A DNA stretch of 64,000 nt, taken from Lytechinus variegatus (lineage: Eukaryota; Echinodermata; Echinoidea; Temnopleuroida; Toxopneustidae). Both the position numbers and the translations under genes were made by a program. The notes under the pieces were generated by a model, which saw only the letters and a list, made by a program, of their open reading frames with translations, had not been told where the DNA came from and made no database searches. Position 1 is the stretch's first letter; the number at the start of each line of letters is the position of its first letter. Location of the stretch: positions 21,776,464 through 21,840,463 of the forward strand of contig NC_054746.1 in assembly GCF_018143015.1 (NCBI RefSeq). The letters are read 5' to 3'. This document shows, one piece after another, positions 24,501 to 35,007 of this stretch.

Positions 24501-25446
24501 ATGTGAAAATTATAGATATGGTATGAATTTTTTTCTTTCTCTCTTTTGCTCATTTTCTCTTCCTCTCTTCCTTTATGTCACATAGATCCTTCATTGAAAA
24601 CAATGTGTCAGATGTCCATCATTGATGAGAGAATTGATACTACATGTCTTCCCAAGACACTAAGGTAACACCTCATTCACAATAATTCCCTTCGTTTAAA
24701 ATATCAACAAATCTCATAAGTCTGAGTTTTATTTCTTGCACAGTTTTTATTTGTTTGTCATTTCTTCATGCTTCTCATCCCTTTAATATTCCATAGCATA
24801 CTTGGTGAATCACAGTCAGGCTATGTCTTCTTGAATACTCAATATGTAAAAATGATTGCTAGAATACCGAGTATTACTGATTATTAGGAAATATTTTGCT
24901 GAAGGTTATATATTATTCCTAACTGCAGATATGATATCAATATTATTATTTCAGATTCTAAACATTATCAGCCATGATATTCTCTTGACTAAAATCAAAA
25001 TTCTGATTTTTTTCTAATAAATTTTTTACAGATATTTTTATTTATTTTATTATGTGAAATCCTTTGTCCAAGAACATTCTTATGCCTTTTTTACTACTTT
25101 TTTAAGTAAATGAAAAAGCTATCATGCAGACTCACCTTAAAAAATGTCCTTACTATGCAAGAGCTTGTAATCCCGACCAGGGCATCTCGGACTTCGGTGG
25201 AGACTTAGCCACCATTGGCTACTTTTAAAATTTTTTTCAGAGGGGAATATCATGCCTGCATTATTTCTGTAAAAGGCGGTTGTGTATTTGTTGAAGTTTT
25301 ATTATTGAAATGCACAATCATTGATTATTAAAAAATATATATTTATATACATGTGCTTTATTTGTTGAAATAGGTGGGAAATCAATGCCATGACATCGAA
25401 CAGTGATATAACTCCACTGCCATATGAAGCAACGCAACAAGGCTGA
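15351..25446 (+). CDS. KLHDC3: Kelch domain-containing protein 3, CUL2 substrate receptor, 9 coding exons
   Basis: Nine exons (15351-15504, 16271-16444, 17259-17374, 20001-20072, 20403-20616, 21065-21260, 22953-23032, 24586-24664, 25374-25446) join in phase to 385 aa; I recall human KLHDC3 as 382 aa. The N-terminus MAHWIVHTDGGPRRVNHAAV closely matches the human start. Six kelch blades fill about residues 1-335, with FGGYC, WGGRND, FGGF, FGGRSD, FAGFN (one Gly of the doublet lost) and FGGTR. C-terminal to them, SLKTMCQMSI (338-347) fits the Elongin-BC box, and LPKTLRWEI (357-365) fits the CUL2-box pattern. The family forms CRL2 ubiquitin ligases that recognise C-terminal glycine degrons. The protein itself ends in Gln-Gly. 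The ATG has 53 nt of 5' UTR on its exon (acceptor ends at 15297), so at least one non-coding exon lies upstream. Three copies of an AGGTCA-rich repeat occupy introns 3, 6 and 7. Confidence 0.96.
15620..15768. mobile_element. Short hAT-type MITE in KLHDC3 intron 1
   Basis: CACTGGCGGATCCAGGAT at the left and ATCCTGGATCCGCCCCTG at the right are inverted repeats. Flanking octamers GTATCTTT (15612-15619) and GGATCTTT (15769-15776) match at 7 of 8 positions. The inside is T-rich with no coding sequence. Confidence 0.75.
15826..16090 (-). mobile_element. Possible truncated LINE 3' end
   Basis: Read on the minus strand, an A-rich stretch ends in CAAATAAATGTTAATC followed by TGAATCTGAA. A short TGAATC-type tail is common at the 3' end of non-LTR retrotransposons. 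No reverse transcriptase is present; the rest would have been lost on insertion. Confidence 0.35.
16271..16444 (+). CDS. KLHDC3: KLHDC3 coding exon 2
   Basis: Acceptor TTCCACAG ends at 16270, donor GTAAGT at 16445. Encodes about residues 52-109 with RYGHS and WGGRNDTSGA, the second blade. Confidence 0.95.
17259..17374 (+). CDS. KLHDC3: KLHDC3 coding exon 3
   Basis: Acceptor TTTTACAG ends at 17258, donor GTATGT at 17375. Encodes about residues 110-148 with DGHSACIIG and VFGGF, the third blade. Ends in phase 0. Confidence 0.94.
18922..19920. repeat. AGGTCA-rich tandem repeat element, copy 1 (KLHDC3 intron 3)
   Basis: Starts GGTTTTTGTCTCGCCTGC, ends GCGCTCCACTTG, and is filled with diverged units of about 130-190 bp carrying GGTCACATGACCAAGGTCA-like cores. 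It shares start, units and end with the elements at 21561 and 23763. One perfect AGGTCAAAGGTCA is at 19460-19472. Confidence 0.75.
20001..20072 (+). CDS. KLHDC3: KLHDC3 coding exon 4
   Basis: Acceptor TTTCTACAG ends at 20000, donor GTATGT at 20073. A 24-codon exon (residues 149-172, LQSYSNLTYALDF...) between blades 3 and 4, after a 2.6-kb intron that holds an AGGTCA-rich repeat. Confidence 0.9.
20403..20616 (+). CDS. KLHDC3: KLHDC3 coding exon 5
   Basis: Acceptor GTTACAG ends at 20402, donor GTAAGT at 20617. Encodes about residues 173-243 with HWRDFHTA, VFGGRSDRSGP and GRRSHS, the fourth blade and the start of the fifth. Confidence 0.95.
20697..20917. mobile_element. Probable MITE in KLHDC3 intron 5
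   Basis: ATGCCCCCACAAAGTCCGGA at the left and GCGGGGGCAT near the right are opposed G/C-rich ends around about 200 bp. The ends match only loosely, so limits and class are uncertain. Confidence 0.4.
21065..21260 (+). CDS. KLHDC3: KLHDC3 coding exon 6
   Basis: Acceptor ATGACAG ends at 21064, donor GTACTC at 21261. Encodes about residues 244-308 with VFAGFN, FEWKKV, the basic CKRRRQCC stretch and MFGGT. The usual GG doublet of blade 5 reads AG. Confidence 0.94.
21561..22660. repeat. AGGTCA-rich tandem repeat element, copy 2 (KLHDC3 intron 6)
   Basis: The longest copy, about 1.1 kb. It starts GGTTTTTGTCTCACCTGC, carries a CGG microsatellite at 21616-21638, and ends with GCAGGTGAGAC and CATTCCACTTG. 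GTCTCACCTGC near the start and GCAGGTGAGAC near the end are inverted repeats. Four perfect AGGTCAAAGGTCA sites are at 21783, 21975, 22138 and 22301. Confidence 0.8.
22953..23032 (+). CDS. KLHDC3: KLHDC3 coding exon 7
   Basis: Acceptor TTTCACAG ends at 22952, donor GTGAGT at 23033. Encodes residues 309-335, the SPREKANPG loop and DLHILDF, closing the propeller. Confidence 0.93.
23070..23079. repeat. Left end of the MITE at 23070-23382
   Basis: The terminal motif GGCCCGTATTCTGAAGT begins here; see the whole element for limits and target duplication. Confidence 0.5.
23070..23379. mobile_element. MITE, 310 bp, in KLHDC3 intron 7
   Basis: GGCCCGTATTCTGAAGT at the left is mirrored by ACTTCAGAATACGGGCC at the right, with GTTTAACTTA also inverted just inside. 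ATT flanks both sides (23067-23069 and 23380-23382), a 3-bp duplication as in Harbinger-type elements. Confidence 0.7.
23763..24455. repeat. AGGTCA-rich tandem repeat element, copy 3 (KLHDC3 intron 7)
   Basis: Starts GTGATTTTTGTCTCACC and ends GAGGCATTCCACTTG like copy 2, but shorter. Its DR1-type sites have decayed by one base (23971, 24298). Confidence 0.75.
24586..24664 (+). CDS. KLHDC3: KLHDC3 coding exon 8 (Elongin BC box)
   Basis: Acceptor CACATAG ends at 24585, donor GTAACA at 24665. Encodes residues 336-361 with the BC box SLKTMCQMSI and the first five residues (LPKTL) of the CUL2 box. Ends two bases into the codon for Arg362. Confidence 0.94.
25374..25446 (+). CDS. KLHDC3: KLHDC3 coding exon 9 and stop
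   Basis: Acceptor GAAATAG ends at 25373; the TGA is at 25444-25446. Encodes RWEINAMTSNSDI... ending ATQQG. WEI completes the CUL2 box; the human protein has RWELNAMTTNS at the same place. Confidence 0.94.
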
Positions 25447-25755
25447 ACTAAGCAATCGCTTGAATGTGCACCCACACTTGTGCTGCTTATATACTGTGAT
25501 GTGTATGCAATTTGTTCCGTATTGAGTTGCGTTGTCTGCATTTAAAGTCATACAGTTAGCTCTATCAAGCCAGAAGAAAATCCATACTATCATGGAAACA
25601 AAATGGTTCACGGATGCAAGGTTGGAATTAACAATCTTTAGTTCTTCTTATGGTTAATATGCTCAGTTTGTTATAACCTTGTGAAAGTGACTTGATTGTG
25701 TATAGAGCATACAGTGTCTCTTTATATAGATGAGCCAATGTATATTATATAAGCC

Positions 25756-26030
25756 ATGGCATTATTTTATGTAAGATCAAAGTATGGACTGTTACTAGAG
25801 GTATAGTTGTATTGGCAGGCTTTTGGATACTGCACAGTATAAAGGAAGGGCATGAGCAACCGTATCTTTTATATTTACCAGGTATTAATGACATTATGGC
25901 ATTATTTTATGTAATATCAAAGTATGGACTGTTACTAGAGGTATAGTTGTATTGGCAGGCTTTTGGATACTGCACTGTATAAAGGAAGGGCATGAGCAAC
26001 CGTATCTTTTATATTTACCAGGTATTAATG
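25756..26030 (+). repeat. 140-bp tandem duplication
   Basis: The second copy starts at 25896. The copies differ by only a few substitutions, so the duplication is recent. It lies in the likely KLHDC3 3' UTR. Confidence 0.85.
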
Positions 26031-26784
26031 AAATATACAAAGAATTCTTGCCTTTTTGCCTCACTTTGAGTCTGGCTGCAATATCATGTATAATCTCAGA
26101 CTCTGTTATAATTGCAGGCAGGTTGCCTACATATAAAATCAGGGGCTTCTTTCATGAAGAACGAACTATCCTGGTAGCGTTGATTGTATACTATGGTATC
26201 TGCATGTAACATGGAAACCTTGATTTTGTTTTGCTTCTGAATAGAGAAGCTAGCTACCATTATCATAAGTTCTCTATGAAGCAGACCGACCACTGGTGAA
26301 CATGTGGGTATCATATATATATAAACCAACAGGGTTTAACCAAATTTGTCAGTCAGAACATGATAAAATTTTCACGGGTATTTTGATAAACACGACTCTA
26401 CTTTTAACCTAAAAGGTGATAATTGAATTTGTTAAACATGGGTATATAGAGAATCTGTTTATTTGAAAGTTGTTGGAAGAACATTATTTTCATCACAGAT
26501 AACAAAACAACAACAGTGACTTGGGTGATAGCAAACATCTATTGGACAGGAAATGAAGACAAATTTGCAAGATTTATAAATTACTTGTATGCATATAACC
26601 CTCAATACCGAAAGTTTTGCTAAATGACAAAATAGTCATATTATTAACTTCATCGCATATTATTAGAATTTATTTAAAAGATTACAGTAATCAGTCAGAT
26701 AGTAAGAAAAATAAGTTGATTACATTCAAGAGGGTAAAGTATGCAGCTTACTGTACAGGGTGAAAATATGGAAAACAAGAATGA

Positions 26785-26790
26785 AATAAA
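26785..26790 (+). terminator. Candidate poly(A) signal of KLHDC3
   Basis: AATAAA 1.3 kb after the stop, followed within 10-30 bases by T/G-rich DNA. Other signals could be used. Confidence 0.4.
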
Positions 26791-27614
26791 TGTGTTGCCA
26801 TTTTGTTTTCTGTTTCTGTCAACCATGTTATTGCTGTGAATTCAAGAAGAAGGCATTGCTAGTTTGACATCTTTATACTTTGACTGGATATTTTATACTG
26901 ATTCTCAGTTTAGAGAAATGGTCTTTAAAATGGGCTGTTCTATTTACTGTTTGCTGATATGGTGTGAGCTTCATTTTTTTGTTGTTGCCTTTTTACATTG
27001 TTGATTTGTTAAAAAATTTGAAAAGATAGCAGTTAGCAGTTAGTCCTTGGCTGATGACGGTTATTCTATAACAGTTGCAATGCAAGGTTGTAGCAAATGC
27101 TTGCAGTACTTGGTATGTTTGTGTACATGTCCTAAGACATGGCTGTGCAGCATCATGTCAACTAATCGAAACTAAGTATTTGATTAATACCCAATGATGT
27201 CTGCTGATAGATAAGTAGCTGTAATGTACATATTGTATATTCATAGTTGCATTCCTTGGTTGATCTGACAAATGACATCATAGAATGAGTGCTGCATGCT
27301 TACCGGAATGACAAAGTGATTTAATGTATTGAAAAGAGAAATGTATAAAATCAGAGTATATCATAAAACAAAAAAAGTATATATTGTATAATTGTAGGCT
27401 TAATCCTAGATTACCTTAAGATTGATTGTTTCTTGTGTGTTACCAAGGAGACATATCTGTTTGGTTACCAAGGAGATATCTCCTTGGTGTTACTGACTCT
27501 TTGTCTTAAAGAATATGGATAACTTGTACATTGATGATATTGATGCTATATTTCATAATGAAAATTGTTATATATATGCACACTGTGGGACGAATTGCCT
27601 TGCTATTGTAACAG

Positions 27615-27732
27615 GTTGGCTCCCATGGGCATCATCATTAAAGATATTGGTGGTACTTTCTTGAGGTACACTGAGTCCCAGTCAAGACCACGGAAGAGTG
27701 TCAGACTTTCAGTTCATGCTTTACGGAAATAA
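27615..27732 (+). CDS. Possible alternative last exon of KLHDC3
   Basis: An acceptor (TATTGTAACAG, ending 27614) opens a frame that takes over exactly in the phase left by the 24586-24664 exon. After the split Arg codon it reads LAPMGIIIKDIGGTF and continues to a Lys-ending tail, with TAA at 27730-27732. An AATAAA (27728-27733) overlaps the stop. Splicing to it would replace the last 23 residues of KLHDC3, remove WEI from the CUL2 box and exchange the C-terminal Gly for Lys. A 38-codon open frame can also arise by chance, and I know of no relative, so this is a proposal from splice site, phase and poly(A) signal only. Confidence 0.35.
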
Positions 27733-28100
27733 ACGTTTTTGTCTTCATCATTCAATCTTCATTACAAAAATCAGTTTAGTTCATTGCTCATATTATCAAT
27801 TCTTCTCATTCATCACAATTTTTTTTTTGCTGTCCAGTGATGGAGTGAATCATTTGTATGAAGTAAATTAGTTTGTTATAGTCACTTCAGTAAAGTGTGG
27901 AACAAGTTGAGCAAAGGTATTTCCAGGTTTTCTTATTTGGTCAGATGTTTTTGATTATCAGGCATGAATATTTCATTTTTGTTTGAAATACCCTTTTTGA
28001 TGCATTTTGTTTAGTACTCTTAGAATACCAGCCCATATTCAAGATTAAGATAAAATAATTATTACTCTGAAAAGATTGTTGGAAAGCCATTGAAGTCTAT

Positions 28101-28103
<3 letters not shown>

Positions 28104-28137
<34 letters not shown>
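28104..28137. repeat. (TA)n microsatellite
   Basis: Uninterrupted TA dinucleotides over about 34 bases. Confidence 0.9.
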
Positions 28138-28141
<4 letters not shown>

Positions 28142-28231
28142 TGTATATGTGACTATGCTTGAATTTATGCTTTTGACATGCTCTTGTTAAATACCTGTTG
28201 TATGGTATAATAGCAAGAAGGGCGTGCCAAT

Positions 28232-28917
28232 AGGTCAGATGCATGAAAAGTAGCAGTTGCTGGATAGCAATTACTAAAGATCAAAAAGATCATGATAAAA
28301 AAAGATCAAAAGATCATGCCTCAGCAATTGCTTTATTCCATATGCAGAAACCTTTGCTAGTGCTTTAACCCTTTTCTTGCCTTCAGAGGGCAATTGCTCG
28401 CGGTTTGAGAAATAGCAACATCACACTGGTGCAAACACGACGTATAGAAAAGGCAGGACTCCAAAGAAAAGGTGTGGCAGTGCAAATCACTTCTTTCATG
28501 TAACATCTTTTCCGTAGACTGGTGTCAAACTAACTTGTTTCTTTTCAATAAATTTATGTATTTGGCATTTGGTTGGCACCTTCTTGGAAGAAAACATGTT
28601 AATGTAGGCTACTGTACACCATTAGGTTCTCTCTCAGTTACATAAACATGATTTTAAAATGCAAACGCCCTGATCAAGCAAACGTTCAAGCTGCTCTGAC
28701 GGAGCTTGAATAAAAAATCAAGCAAGTGCTTAAATGCATAAGCAAAATGTTCCCTTTATGCATATGCTCTTTAGCAATAGCTTAATCATCAAGGAAGTGC
28801 TAGCAGTCAGTTAGCGATTGCTTGAACTTTCTAGCAAAAGCATTTGCTTGCTCAATTTTATGCATGCGGAATCAAGCATAAGCCTAGCTGAACAATTGCA
28901 ACTTTTTACGCATCTGG
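28232..28917. mobile_element. Probable inverted-repeat element, about 690 bp
   Basis: GGTCAGATGCATGAAAAGT at the left mirrors ACTTTTTACGCATCTGGCC at the right. CCAAT lies next to both ends, a possible target duplication. The interior is rich in GCAATTGCTT-like motifs in both orientations. Confidence 0.5.
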
Positions 28918-29446
28918 CCCAATGTAATGCTTTGCTTGAAGAAACTATTTGGCATAAGATCATATTTCCTTGACCTTTCTTGCATACATGAATCATGTCC
29001 CCATGTCATATGAAAGTTATTGGCCTGCTAACATGAGCAGGTTAAGTGGATCCAGGATTTCATGGTCTGAAGGCACAAAATGAATATAGTTTGATAAAAA
29101 TTTTGACAAAAAGAGCCTAATTCTTCCGAAAAATTTCCGACAACAAAAAGGGACTTTACTCATTTCAAAAAGGGGAAGGATACATGAGTGTGGGGGGGGG
29201 GCATTTGTCATTGCAAGGTACAATTCATGTACCACTATTGGCCCAAGGGGTGGGGAGGATGCCTGACCCCTATTCTTTCTTTTCCTGAATCTTTGCCTAC
29301 CATATTCCTATTTATCAAATTACATCATTATTTTCGTGAATAAAAGTTTAAAAAGCAGATGGCATAATTATATAGGTTTATGCATATAACATAATAGCTC
29401 AGTCAGGGGGGGGTTCTGATTTTGGTGACCAGGTTTGATTTTAACT

Positions 29447-29600
29447 GGGTGCGCTAGTGCCCTTTGGTAAGGCATTTATCCTCATAACCAGGTCCCTTGG
29501 AGAGAGGACCTCAAGCCGTCGGTCCTTTGGTTGCTTGCTTACAAAGTTACAACCATTCATGCTTTCTTAGCAATCATCTAAAAAAAATCACCACCACCAA
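29447..29600 (+). repeat. SINE-like dispersed repeat, copy 1
   Basis: GTGCCCTTTGGTAAGGCATT, GGTCC.. GAGAGGACC.. AAGCCGTCGGTCC, GGTTGCTTGCTTAC and a CACCACCA tail. The same order occurs on the minus strand at 37783-37912. No clear tRNA head was found. Confidence 0.6.
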
Positions 29601-32600
29601 TACATGATCATAAGAATAGAAATTTGATGACCAAACATCTCCAAAAGAAGGTGGTGAATGCTGCCCAAGCAGAAGAATGCTAATCATCTCACAAATATAT
29701 TATTTTTTTTGTGTGTTTTTTTTTTATTTCAATCTGTTATAAGCTGCAGAATTTCAATATATCATATTGAATATTGTACACATTCATTAGGTGCTGCATA
29801 GTGATTTCACTATACATTGCTTGATTAAGTGAGGTATTAATGTTTGAATTTTTCATTTATGTAGTTCAAATGGTAATGTGCCTATAATGTTTGTTTTGTT
29901 TGTTGTGGATCTTTTCTGTTAATATCCTTTCATGTATTTTATCGCGCATCCTACCCATAAGACCAGATACCAACTTGGTATAAGTATCGTATATGAACTG
30001 CAACAAAATAAGCCTCAAGTCAAAGGAATTGGACTTGAGAAAAAAGCTAGTAAAATTACCGATTTAAGCAAACTTAAAGAAGTAAACTAATTGTAATCAG
30101 AGTATACTGACAATCACAGATATACAGTCATGGGCATTTTCATAAATGATAGCTTGCAAATAGATGTACCCATCATTAAACACATGGTATTTATTTTATA
30201 CCTTGCACTTAAAGGTCATTTCCTAGAAATAATTTTGTGATTGTTCCCAGAACTTGCTTTAATTGTTAGATCCTCAAATTGGGTAATTGTGTGATGTTAC
30301 TTAAGAAGGAACTGTATCAGTATTTTTTTTCCATTCTGTTTGACAATTTTTTCAGAAAGCCTTTTGATTTCCTATGTAATTTATTGTTTTGTGAATTCTT
30401 ATGCATCTGTTTCTTTTTTTTCAACCTGTTCGGTGATCGTAAATATAAAATATACCAATTTAAACCAGCAAAAGTAAAAAAAATTATCATACATTTCTGA
30501 TTTTGGGTTGACTTTGTACATGAAATCACATTTTTGAGCTATGAGCTATTTGATGTCTGACATGCCCTTAAAATGTTGCATAATTTTGGAACAGTGTATC
30601 TGGACGTCACAAATTTGGCCTAAAAAATGTGCAAACTTGAAAGTAAAGAGTCTGCAAGCAACATGGGAAAAAAATCCACACAGCGGCATAGTTACAAAAT
30701 TTGTCAAAGGCAGGTAAATTTGACCCCTTCCCACCATTAAGGCTTTACAGGTTTAATTATTGAAGAGGAATATTATGTACTTTATCAGTATTAACCATAA
30801 TTGCGTAGAACTACCTTGCTCCACATGGTTGAATCTTGCATGCATATCATTCTCAGGAAGCATTTTAGATAGGTGAAGAATTATCATTCTACCAGCACAT
30901 AAACATTAGACAAAAAATTAGGTGACAAGACTTGTTGCATACACAGATTTCCATGGCATCCTGTACATTGCCTCTTGTTACCAAGGCATTTAAATGTGTT
31001 TGCGCCACTCCACCCAGGAGTAGGCAGGTATTTCATTGAATGCTTTCAGAGCCCAGCTGCAGCTAGCTAGCTAACTAGTGAAGTAGAAATAGTCTGCATT
31101 ATAGTTTAAAACATCGAGAATGTATTTCAAATTATCATCATTGTAACTTATGATACCACTGAAATAGTTTGTTTGAATATCGACATGTAATTTCATGTAA
31201 GACAATAGACTGTCCATATGTCATATTTTGAGTGAAAACTGGCATTAAGATATTCATTTAAATTCATTTGATTCAACATCATTAGAAAGCTTTACCTATA
31301 GTTTCGAAAACCCATATGTTGGAAATTTCAAAAAATGTTATACAATGATAATTACATTTTATGAAGCCCCTTTAGAATTGAATATGTAACCACTGCAGAT
31401 ATCATTTTCTTATTCATAGGATAAAATACATGTTCTCCAAGTAGCATGATTGAATTCTTCCAGGGTATGTATTATGATGATGATCCACAGCAGTGATATT
31501 GCACCATATTTCTGTTCAAAACATTCATAGGTGTAGAAATGAATATTATCAGCATAAATGATAGATCAAGAAGTGCCCATGTAGGGTTAATGATATGTTT
31601 ACATTTCTATGATACAAAGATATTCGTGTTTGTGTGATTTAAAAGGTTTATGGGGGAGTGCTATATGGGTTTGCATGATATTAAGCTGTTCAATCAGCGA
31701 TATATTGGAGGGGTATTACCACAGAGTTAGGTTCATATAACTCAGAGTTAGGTTCATATAACTCTATGGGTAATACCAGTCTATGCACTTGTAGTTAAGA
31801 AGACTGGCAGTTCATGCAGAGAAACAAAATTGATTTGAGTAACTTTTGATCTAAGTTTGCAAAATGTCAGTTTTTTTAACTTAATACTGCAGCTAATGGC
31901 AATGAAAGCAGGCTAAAATGGTCCCATTTCACTCTATTTTCTTTGTATTAATTGATTGAATGTTATTATGATTAAACCTTAAATGTATGTCAGTTTGAAA
32001 GGATTTTTTTTATAATCCTGGAAAAAAAATCTTAAAGAATCTTAAGAAAAAACTCAAGATATCTTACTTGAGAACAAAATGGGTGGAGTATTTTCACTCC
32101 AGGCTTCTTTTTTAGTTGGGTATGAATTACAGGTGCAGAGATAGACAGAGAACAATCAAAACCAATTTGATATATTTTATCATTGCACTGCATTTTTCTA
32201 GATTAGTGAGGATGTTTAATTGTATTGAGCCGGAATTTACATTATTTTCTTTGAATGCTATCATTGTTACTAGTCTAAATTATTTTTCTCTTTACAGTGT
32301 GTAGTTTTCATTATTTTTCCTTTATTATTTGCTATTTTGAGTTATTTTGAAATAAGCGTTCGCATAACATGTACTATGTTCACTGCCACGTATGTGGTGA
32401 TATAGTAGTTCTGGAAAAAAATTTCATATTGTTAGGTTCACAATTGAAATTTATTTTGTTGATATTTGCATCATTTATTTAGAGTTTGCTGGAAATTAAC
32501 CATCAATGAAATCTGCACAAATATTACTGTATATCATTGAATGATAGACCCTATGAAATATTTAAAAACTTCAAAGAACTTGCTTTTCCAAAATTCTGAA

Positions 32601-33139
32601 TTTCCAGACTGCAAGATGTGGGTTGGTGATCTACCTTGAAATCACCTAACATTCAGTTTTACCAGAAATCTTGAAGAGCAAAAAAAATGTGATATTCTGT
32701 TTCACCAATCTGCATCTGTCTTGCTATTTTGTTTGACCCCATGTCAGGGTATTTGTTGTTTGCAACACTTTCATGGTTAAATATTAAAACATCTTGCCAG
32801 GATTCATTAATGTTTTAAATGTTATTTTTGTGTTCCTCTCAACTAATATTTTTATGGGAGTGGTGTGAAGGGTTTTCTTTATTAAGTTGAGAGGGGGGTG
32901 GAAGATAAGAGGAAGAATCAGAGAGAGAGAGGGAGGGAGAGCAATGAAGAAACAGAGAGATGATTAGAGAGAGTGAAAAAGTAAGAGAGATGGAAAAGAA
33001 AGAAATGAGAGGAATGCTATGGTCACAAATACCTTTAAGAACACCATATACCATTTATTGCTTTATCTAAAACTTGTTTGTACATACGTTGTTTGTAAAG
33101 CCATTTGAGACCATAACATTAATAATTGTACTGTACACT
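29601..33139. other. Long intergenic region between KLHDC3 and the convergent CARF/SWIM-like gene
   Basis: No gene recognised. A 22-bp near-tandem repeat (AGAGTTAGGTTCATATAACT) at about 31720-31763 sits between inverted GGTATTACC and GGTAATACC. A GA-rich tract spans about 32885-33010. Confidence 0.4.
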
Positions 33140-33420
33140 CCAGGGCCCCCTGTCTTGCAAAAAGTCAGTTGATCCAATCAAGCGTAACTATGGAAATCCA
33201 CCAGTGTAATAATTTGTTTACAGGAAATTTGCAGAACGTCCTTTGTAAACAAAGGAGAACACACCAAATTGTCAAGAAATCAATTAATTCATGGATAAAC
33301 AATCATATCTAGAATTTCATTTTGAACAAACATGCATTTTATATGTTATATGTTGACTTTGCTGGCTTTCCATATTTGCGATTGATCGGATCAATCGCAT
33401 TGAATTGTAAGACCCCCAGG
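33140..33420. mobile_element. MITE, 281 bp, with ACACT target duplication
   Basis: The ends CCAGGGCCCCCTGTCTTGCA and, read in reverse, CCTGGGGGTCTTACAATTCA continue as about 60-bp inverted repeats with GATTGATCC and TATGGAAA blocks. ACACT flanks at 33135-33139 and 33421-33425. Confidence 0.75.
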
Positions 33421-33425
33421 ACACT

Positions 33426-35007
33426 AATTATACCAAGATTAAATGCAGTCATAGTTAAATAATGAAAATGAAAAAATGCTTTTTACAAACTCATCTAATT
33501 CGCCTCATAGATATATTTATGTGTAGTAAAGGTGGATATAATTCCTTAATGGTCCACAGAGGTTTCTTTTTATTTTTTTTATTATGTCTATTTCTGTTGT
33601 TCTCATTCAAATTTTAGTGAATAAGAGTTTTGATATTAATGATGTAATTTAAATTGACCTCAGGTGATCCAAGAGTCATGCTTGGCTTGTCAATTTTCAG
33701 TCATAATTATACGAGCAGCTCTATGAAGCACCGCCTTTATCTTGTGCACCAACATTCCTGAGAAAATGTAAAGGAATTTTGATGGTAAAATATACCTTGT
33801 TATACCCTCTTATTTTTTTCTCAACTCATCTCTCTCTCTCACTCATACAGCCTTCTATCTCACACATTTATTTTCTCCCCTCCTCCTTTATCTAGCTCTC
33901 CCTCCTCTCCATTGCACTCCTTTCTTCTTTCTGTCCCTTATTCCTCCCTCTCTCTCCCTTCCCTCTTCCTCTCTCTCTCTACCTCCCTCCCATCTTCCCT
34001 TCCTTCCCCCTCCTCTCATCTCTCCTCCCTCTACCTCCCTCCCTATCTTTGCACCCATTTTCTCTCACTTCGTCTCTCCCTTATGCAGTTCCCTTTCTCT
34101 TCCTCTTCCCTCAATCAGCATAACCATCTCATCTGTTTTCATTTCCTCCTGATGCAAACACATTTACAACTCTCTTTGTCCACTGATTGCGACATACATG
34201 TACAATAAATCCTAATATAATATTGATTTTAATTCAGTGTCAATAAAAGGACTCGTACAAATTTTACCCACTTTGAATGTAAAATAAATTTACTGGATTT
34301 TCATGTTGTGTGTTGCCTCATTGACTTGTGACATGTGGTGAAAGCAGTGGCACACAATCAGAGGCACTCACATTTCTACAATTATTATCTTTAGGCAGAA
34401 CTCGCAAAGGTAGTTGAACTACAGAGCAATGGAGCAACGACATTGTGGGAACCCTCCTTTTAATAATGAAATGCATGACTAGTATATTACTTGTTCCAGA
34501 ATCAGATGCAGCAAATTCCTGCTCTCACTTATCAATTATGCCACAATGATTGGTATAAGAACAATAATGGAAGACCTACAAACTAAGCATACAAAATATT
34601 TCTATTGGAAAATTCTCTTAAGAAAAAAAAAATAATAATCTCTTTCTCAAGAAGTAAAAGAGGACAACCCATTCTACTTACAGCATTAATGAATTTTGAA
34701 AAATTATTTTTGGAAGATGACACAAATAATTGGGACATTTTTTGTTGTACGTTGCAGTGCTGTTCGGTTACACTTGAAGAATGTTAAAATAGTACACAAT
34801 TAAGTTTGGAATAGATACATCCATAATGCAGACAAAGATTACTCTGCATGCATGCCTAAACATTGACTTTACCTACTGGGTGTGAATTGAAGAGAAAATA
34901 TTATCAGAGTTTCATTCCATGTTATGAATAACTATAGAATTCAGAAGCAAAAAATGAATGCTCTTCTTTGTAAAAATAAATAATTTCACTAATGAGGGTT
35001 GTTTTCA
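33426..35007. other. Pyrimidine-rich tract and 3' flank of the CARF/SWIM-like gene
   Basis: About 33820-34090 is an imperfect CT-rich tract. The 3' UTR of the minus-strand gene must lie in the rest; no single poly(A) signal stands out. Confidence 0.4.

Larger units (their letters stand above)
25447..26800 (+). other. Likely KLHDC3 3' UTR with a 140-bp tandem duplication
   Basis: No coding sequence recognised. Two adjacent copies of a 140-bp unit (25756-25895 and about 25896-26030) differ at only a few positions. An AATAAA at 26785-26790 followed by T/G-rich sequence is a plausible 3' end. Confidence 0.45.

Noticed and set aside
33912-34208. 98-codon Ser/Leu-rich frame
   Set aside because: It arises from a CT-rich tract.
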